NCBI RefSeq assembly: GCF_000237925.1 | Contig: NW_017386033.1 | Location: 620,001-684,000 of the forward strand | Reading direction: 5' to 3' | DNA: 64,000 nt | DNA from: Schistosoma mansoni | Taxonomy: Eukaryota > Platyhelminthes > Trematoda > Strigeidida > Schistosomatidae | Shown here: piece after piece, positions 61,287 to 64,000 of the stretch | How positions within the stretch are numbered: position 1 is the first letter of the stretch | Layout of the letters: every line of letters starts with the position of its first letter | The notes under the pieces: model-generated | What the model saw: the letters and a program-made list of their open reading frames with translations, nothing else | Databases searched by the model: none | What the model was told of the DNA's origin: nothing | Position numbers and translations under genes: made by a program

Positions 61287-63936
61287 ATGGCTCAATTCAC
61301 AACGGTTGTTTTTATCATGTCAACTGTGGTTCTACAATGTTTTACGGAAGACAATGATACTATTGATTATATACCATTTATAATCAACAATGAAGGTAAA
61401 TGAATACATTTTAATCTTATATAGGATAATATATGAGTGATTCTACCCATAAAAAAGCTGATCTAAATTTTATTAAACTCTTGCGGTGAAATCAAGCTGT
61501 TGTTTGTAGCTTGTTCATTATTTCAGCTTTGATGAAATTTTGTATTTAAGATGAACTGAAGTCACATGATCCACACTAAAATATAATTTAGTGTAAGAGT
61601 AAGGAGAGAGTACATTACATACTTACTCTTGTTACTCCTCATAGAGGAGCATAGACTGCTCACCAGCATTCTCCAACCAACTCTGACCTGGGCAATCATT
61701 TCCAGTTGCTATTCATCCTTCTCATGTCTGCTTCCGATTCTTGACGTAGTGTGTTCTCTGGCCTTCCTCTTTTCTGCTTCCCTCCAAGATTCCAAATTAG
61801 CGCTTGCCTCATGATGCGGTTTGATGATTTCCTCAATATGTATCTTATACACTTCCAACGTCGTTTTCTTATATCCTATTCAGATGGAAGTTGGTTTGTT
61901 CTCCCCCGAAGTACAATAGGCTGTTGCTGATGGTATCCGACCAACGGATATTCAGCATCTTGTGTAGACAATTGTTTGCAAATACCTGTACGTTTTGGAT
62001 GACGGTTGTAGTAGTTCTCGAAGTTTCAGTTACGTACAGTAGAACCGTCTTGATGTTCACATTGAAGATTCTGATTTATGTTGGCTGACAGTTGTTTTGA
62101 GTTTCACATGTTCTTCAACTGTAGTAATGAAGTCCTTGCTTTGCTAATATTTGGCTTTACGTCTGCATCGGATCCTCCTTGCTGTTTCCTCAGTTTTCCA
62201 TTGCTTCTTTAGCTTCAGTTCCATAATGGTTCCTACCAGAAGGTGATCTGAAGCTTTTACTTTTGCAAATATGATTGATCTGATTCTCTGTAGTGGGATC
62301 CGGTGATACCCATGTAGCTATATTCATTCGTTTGTTGTGGAATATTATGTCACCTATAACCCTTGTGTTGAATCCACATAAATTTGCAAAGGAGTACATC
62401 GAAAACCTGATAATAACTTACAAACAATGATATGTTATTTGGAAACTCAGAAACCGTATTTATCCCCATATCCTCAACTATAAGTCATACTCTCGGTGTG
62501 TATTATCTGAAGAAACTATGCAGATGTTTAAGTTATAGAAGGCCAAAACGGATTAAAATGTGACATATACTGGTTGAAAGTCTAGTCATTTAACTGTTCA
62601 ACCACCACTTGACGTAATTCACGATTCGAAACAACGAAAATATTGCAAATATACTATCCACTCATGCTATTTATCATTGTATAGCATGATTTCTTTTGGT
62701 AATTGTCAGGAGATTTAGTCTTTACCTACGATGGATTGAATTATTCTTTGAATTGAAAATTGATCTTGAAAATTGAGGATAAAGACTGCTGGCTAGCAAT
62801 GAATTTTACACGGCCGAATAAGACTGAACTAAAAGCGAAATCCGGTACTAGACCAATACTTGAGTAAGTTCAGTAAATTTTTATTTCTTATTCTTATCTT
62901 TAAGATAGATATCTTATTTTAACTAAACAATTACTGATCAGTCATATTATATTTACACTAGTCAACTGATAAATAGTAATTAATTTTATACAGTCCAGTT
63001 CTCAGTAGTAAACGAAATCTAAAAACTAAGTTACAATGTACTCATCACATTGTCATTAGATATTATCATATTAAATACTGTAAGCAGTCACATAGAATCT
63101 GTCGTCCTTTATGTTGATTGAAATTCATCAACAATGCATATCTTCTATATTTGCGAAATCGATGGACACCGTGAGATTTGAACCAACAATTCAGACGTTA
63201 TCATTCAGAAGTTCCAGATATCATGTATATGTGTGAGCTAGGCAAATTGGATAAAATGTAAGTGTCAACAAGTGTAAATAAATAAACTATGAATCGAATC
63301 AAAACTCGGTAATGATACCTATAAATTAACTATGAGTTAGCTTATGATGGAATTCAAGTTTCACATTCCAGTCACAATGTGTATATACTACTGATTATTT
63401 ATTAAAACCGGTATACTAATCTGGTCTTGAAATAATGATGAAAATTATAATCAATTTCGTCCCTACTTATTATTACAACAAATTAGCCTAATTATCATTG
63501 GTGCATAGCTTTGAATAGGTAAAGAAGAAAAATCCAGATATTGAGTCCTTCATAAATTCACCAATTAATTAATATTATTCATCAGTACATGAAGTGAGAG
63601 TATTTATTAAAACATACTGATTTGAAATACAACATTTTGATATTTGATGTAGGTTTGTTCTCTGAGCTGGACCAAACCATCCAGCTCAGAGAACAAACCT
63701 ACATCAAAATCACCCACCTGAGCTATAAATCTTCTCTACTATCTCAACATTTTGATATGTTTATTTCATTGAATATTAAATATCATCACATAGATTTTAA
63801 TATGAAGTTATCTTTCTTTCAGGGATTGTAAACATCAATAGCAAAATACAGCAACACATTAATCGAAATTAAAGGAGAGGAATTCAAACTAGGGAATAAA
63901 CATTTAGTTTCTGCTTTTTTTTATGGTCGAATTTGC
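61287..63936 (+). CDS. Small secreted protein, unknown family, member B (3' end unresolved)
   Basis: Not recognised, but clearly related to gene A. Exon 1 is 61287-61395 (36 codons plus one base, phase 1 as in gene A): [20 protein letters not shown] is a signal peptide, followed by an NDT glycosylation sequon and YIPFIINNE, the counterpart of NVPFHINEK. Exon 2 begins at 63842 (acceptor CATCAATAG, phase 1) and reads [20 protein letters not shown], the counterpart of DMVIEVGGVKFSLNSKQ in gene A. It then runs to a stop at 63934-63936 unless it splices earlier. The gene A tail has no counterpart within the window, so further exons may lie beyond 64000. Intron 1 (2.4 kb) holds an RTE fragment and a perfect hairpin insertion. 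The weak acceptor makes the exon 2 start tentative. Confidence 0.5.
61618..62400 (-). mobile_element. RTE LINE fragment with internal deletion, in gene B intron 1
   Basis: Minus strand: from 62399 the end of the endonuclease ([33 protein letters not shown]), which at about 62170 jumps directly to the C-terminal RT region (VRVKANISK-like text, then [19 protein letters not shown]), ending at the common RTE terminus at 61618. The whole catalytic RT core is missing. Frames are broken several times. Confidence 0.8.
63155..63235 (-). mobile_element. tRNA-like SINE head, relic
   Basis: The reverse complement has GTTGGTTCAAATCTCACGG (B-box-like) preceded by CTGAATGATAACGTCTGAAT where an A box should be. 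Weak, no body recognised. Confidence 0.3.
63631..63758. repeat. Hairpin insertion: 29-bp perfect inverted repeat, 13-bp direct flanks
   Basis: Arms at 63643-63671 and 63680-63708 are perfectly complementary over 29 bp around the 8-base loop CCAAACCA. The unit is flanked by AACATTTTGATAT at 63631-63643 and again at 63746-63758, as a target-site duplication would be, giving an insert of about 102 bp that includes about 38 bp after the second arm. It lies 84 bp before the putative exon 2 of gene B. Confidence 0.85.
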
Positions 63937-64000
63937 TGATCTTTTCTTTGTGTAGAATACATTTTTTACGATAATTCTTGAGTGTTAACAGGTAATTAAT

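Noticed and set aside
62785-62840. Hammerhead SINE stub (TGGCTAGCAATGAATTTTAC)
   Set aside because: Resembles the 3' strand of Sm-alpha only over about 15 bases and lacks any core strand. Too weak to list.

Overview
The window looks like nuclear DNA of a blood fluke (Schistosoma or a close relative). It is AT-rich and packed with repeats of schistosome type: RTE-clade LINEs resembling SR2 and SR3/Perere-3, tRNA-headed SINEs of the Sm-alpha kind that carry hammerhead ribozyme sequence, and Gypsy-type LTR fossils. Its genes have several introns of 32-39 bp at the 5' end and kilobase introns further 3', the known schistosome arrangement. Species cannot be told from the window. Four runs of exactly 200 N (7732-7931, 18059-18258, 19544-19743, 54558-54757) are assembly gaps.

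Host genes, all on the + strand. (1) At 4182-13789, seven phase-compatible exons encode about 500 residues resembling the second membrane segment and C-terminal regulatory domain of SREBP. The bHLH-zipper half is not seen and would lie upstream. The extreme C terminus is unresolved; a candidate late exon lies at 28066-28324. (2) At 28401-42086 lies a complete mannose-1-phosphate guanylyltransferase beta gene (GMPPB), nine exons and 362 codons, with five successive mini-introns (one apparently GC-AG) and three large introns full of transposable elements. (3) At 51861-56607 lies a three-exon gene for a 98-residue secreted protein of a family I do not recognise. (4) At 61287 a second gene of the same family begins and runs off the window. 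The two share first-exon length, intron phase, a PFxIN motif and a core of the form (V/L)IExxGxxFxLxxKxx, so they look like tandem paralogues.

Repeats. RTE fragments lie at 1.5-3.3, 17.6-18.1, 37.3-37.7, 38.4, 45.5-47.0, 47.2-49.2, 53.4, 54.2 and 61.6-62.4 kb. A second LINE family has a long open RT copy at 15.26-17.6 kb, a decayed copy at 40.3-41.8 kb and a reversed fragment at 10.2 kb. A non-coding element sharing its 3' tail lies at 44.5-45.1 and 54.0-55.2 kb. LTR fossils occupy 19.7-21.9, about 22.2-25.8 and 49.9-50.7 kb. Hammerhead-bearing SINE relics lie at 15.2, 33.75, 34.05, 49.8, 51.7, 56.76 and 58.79 kb. Another repeat of about 270 bp, with a stem-loop, recurs four times between 52.1 and 57.3 kb around the small secreted-protein gene.

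The best candidate for something undescribed is the tandem family of small secreted proteins at 51.8-64 kb. Next are the hammerhead SINE series and the 29-bp perfect hairpin at 63.64 kb in the second family member's intron.
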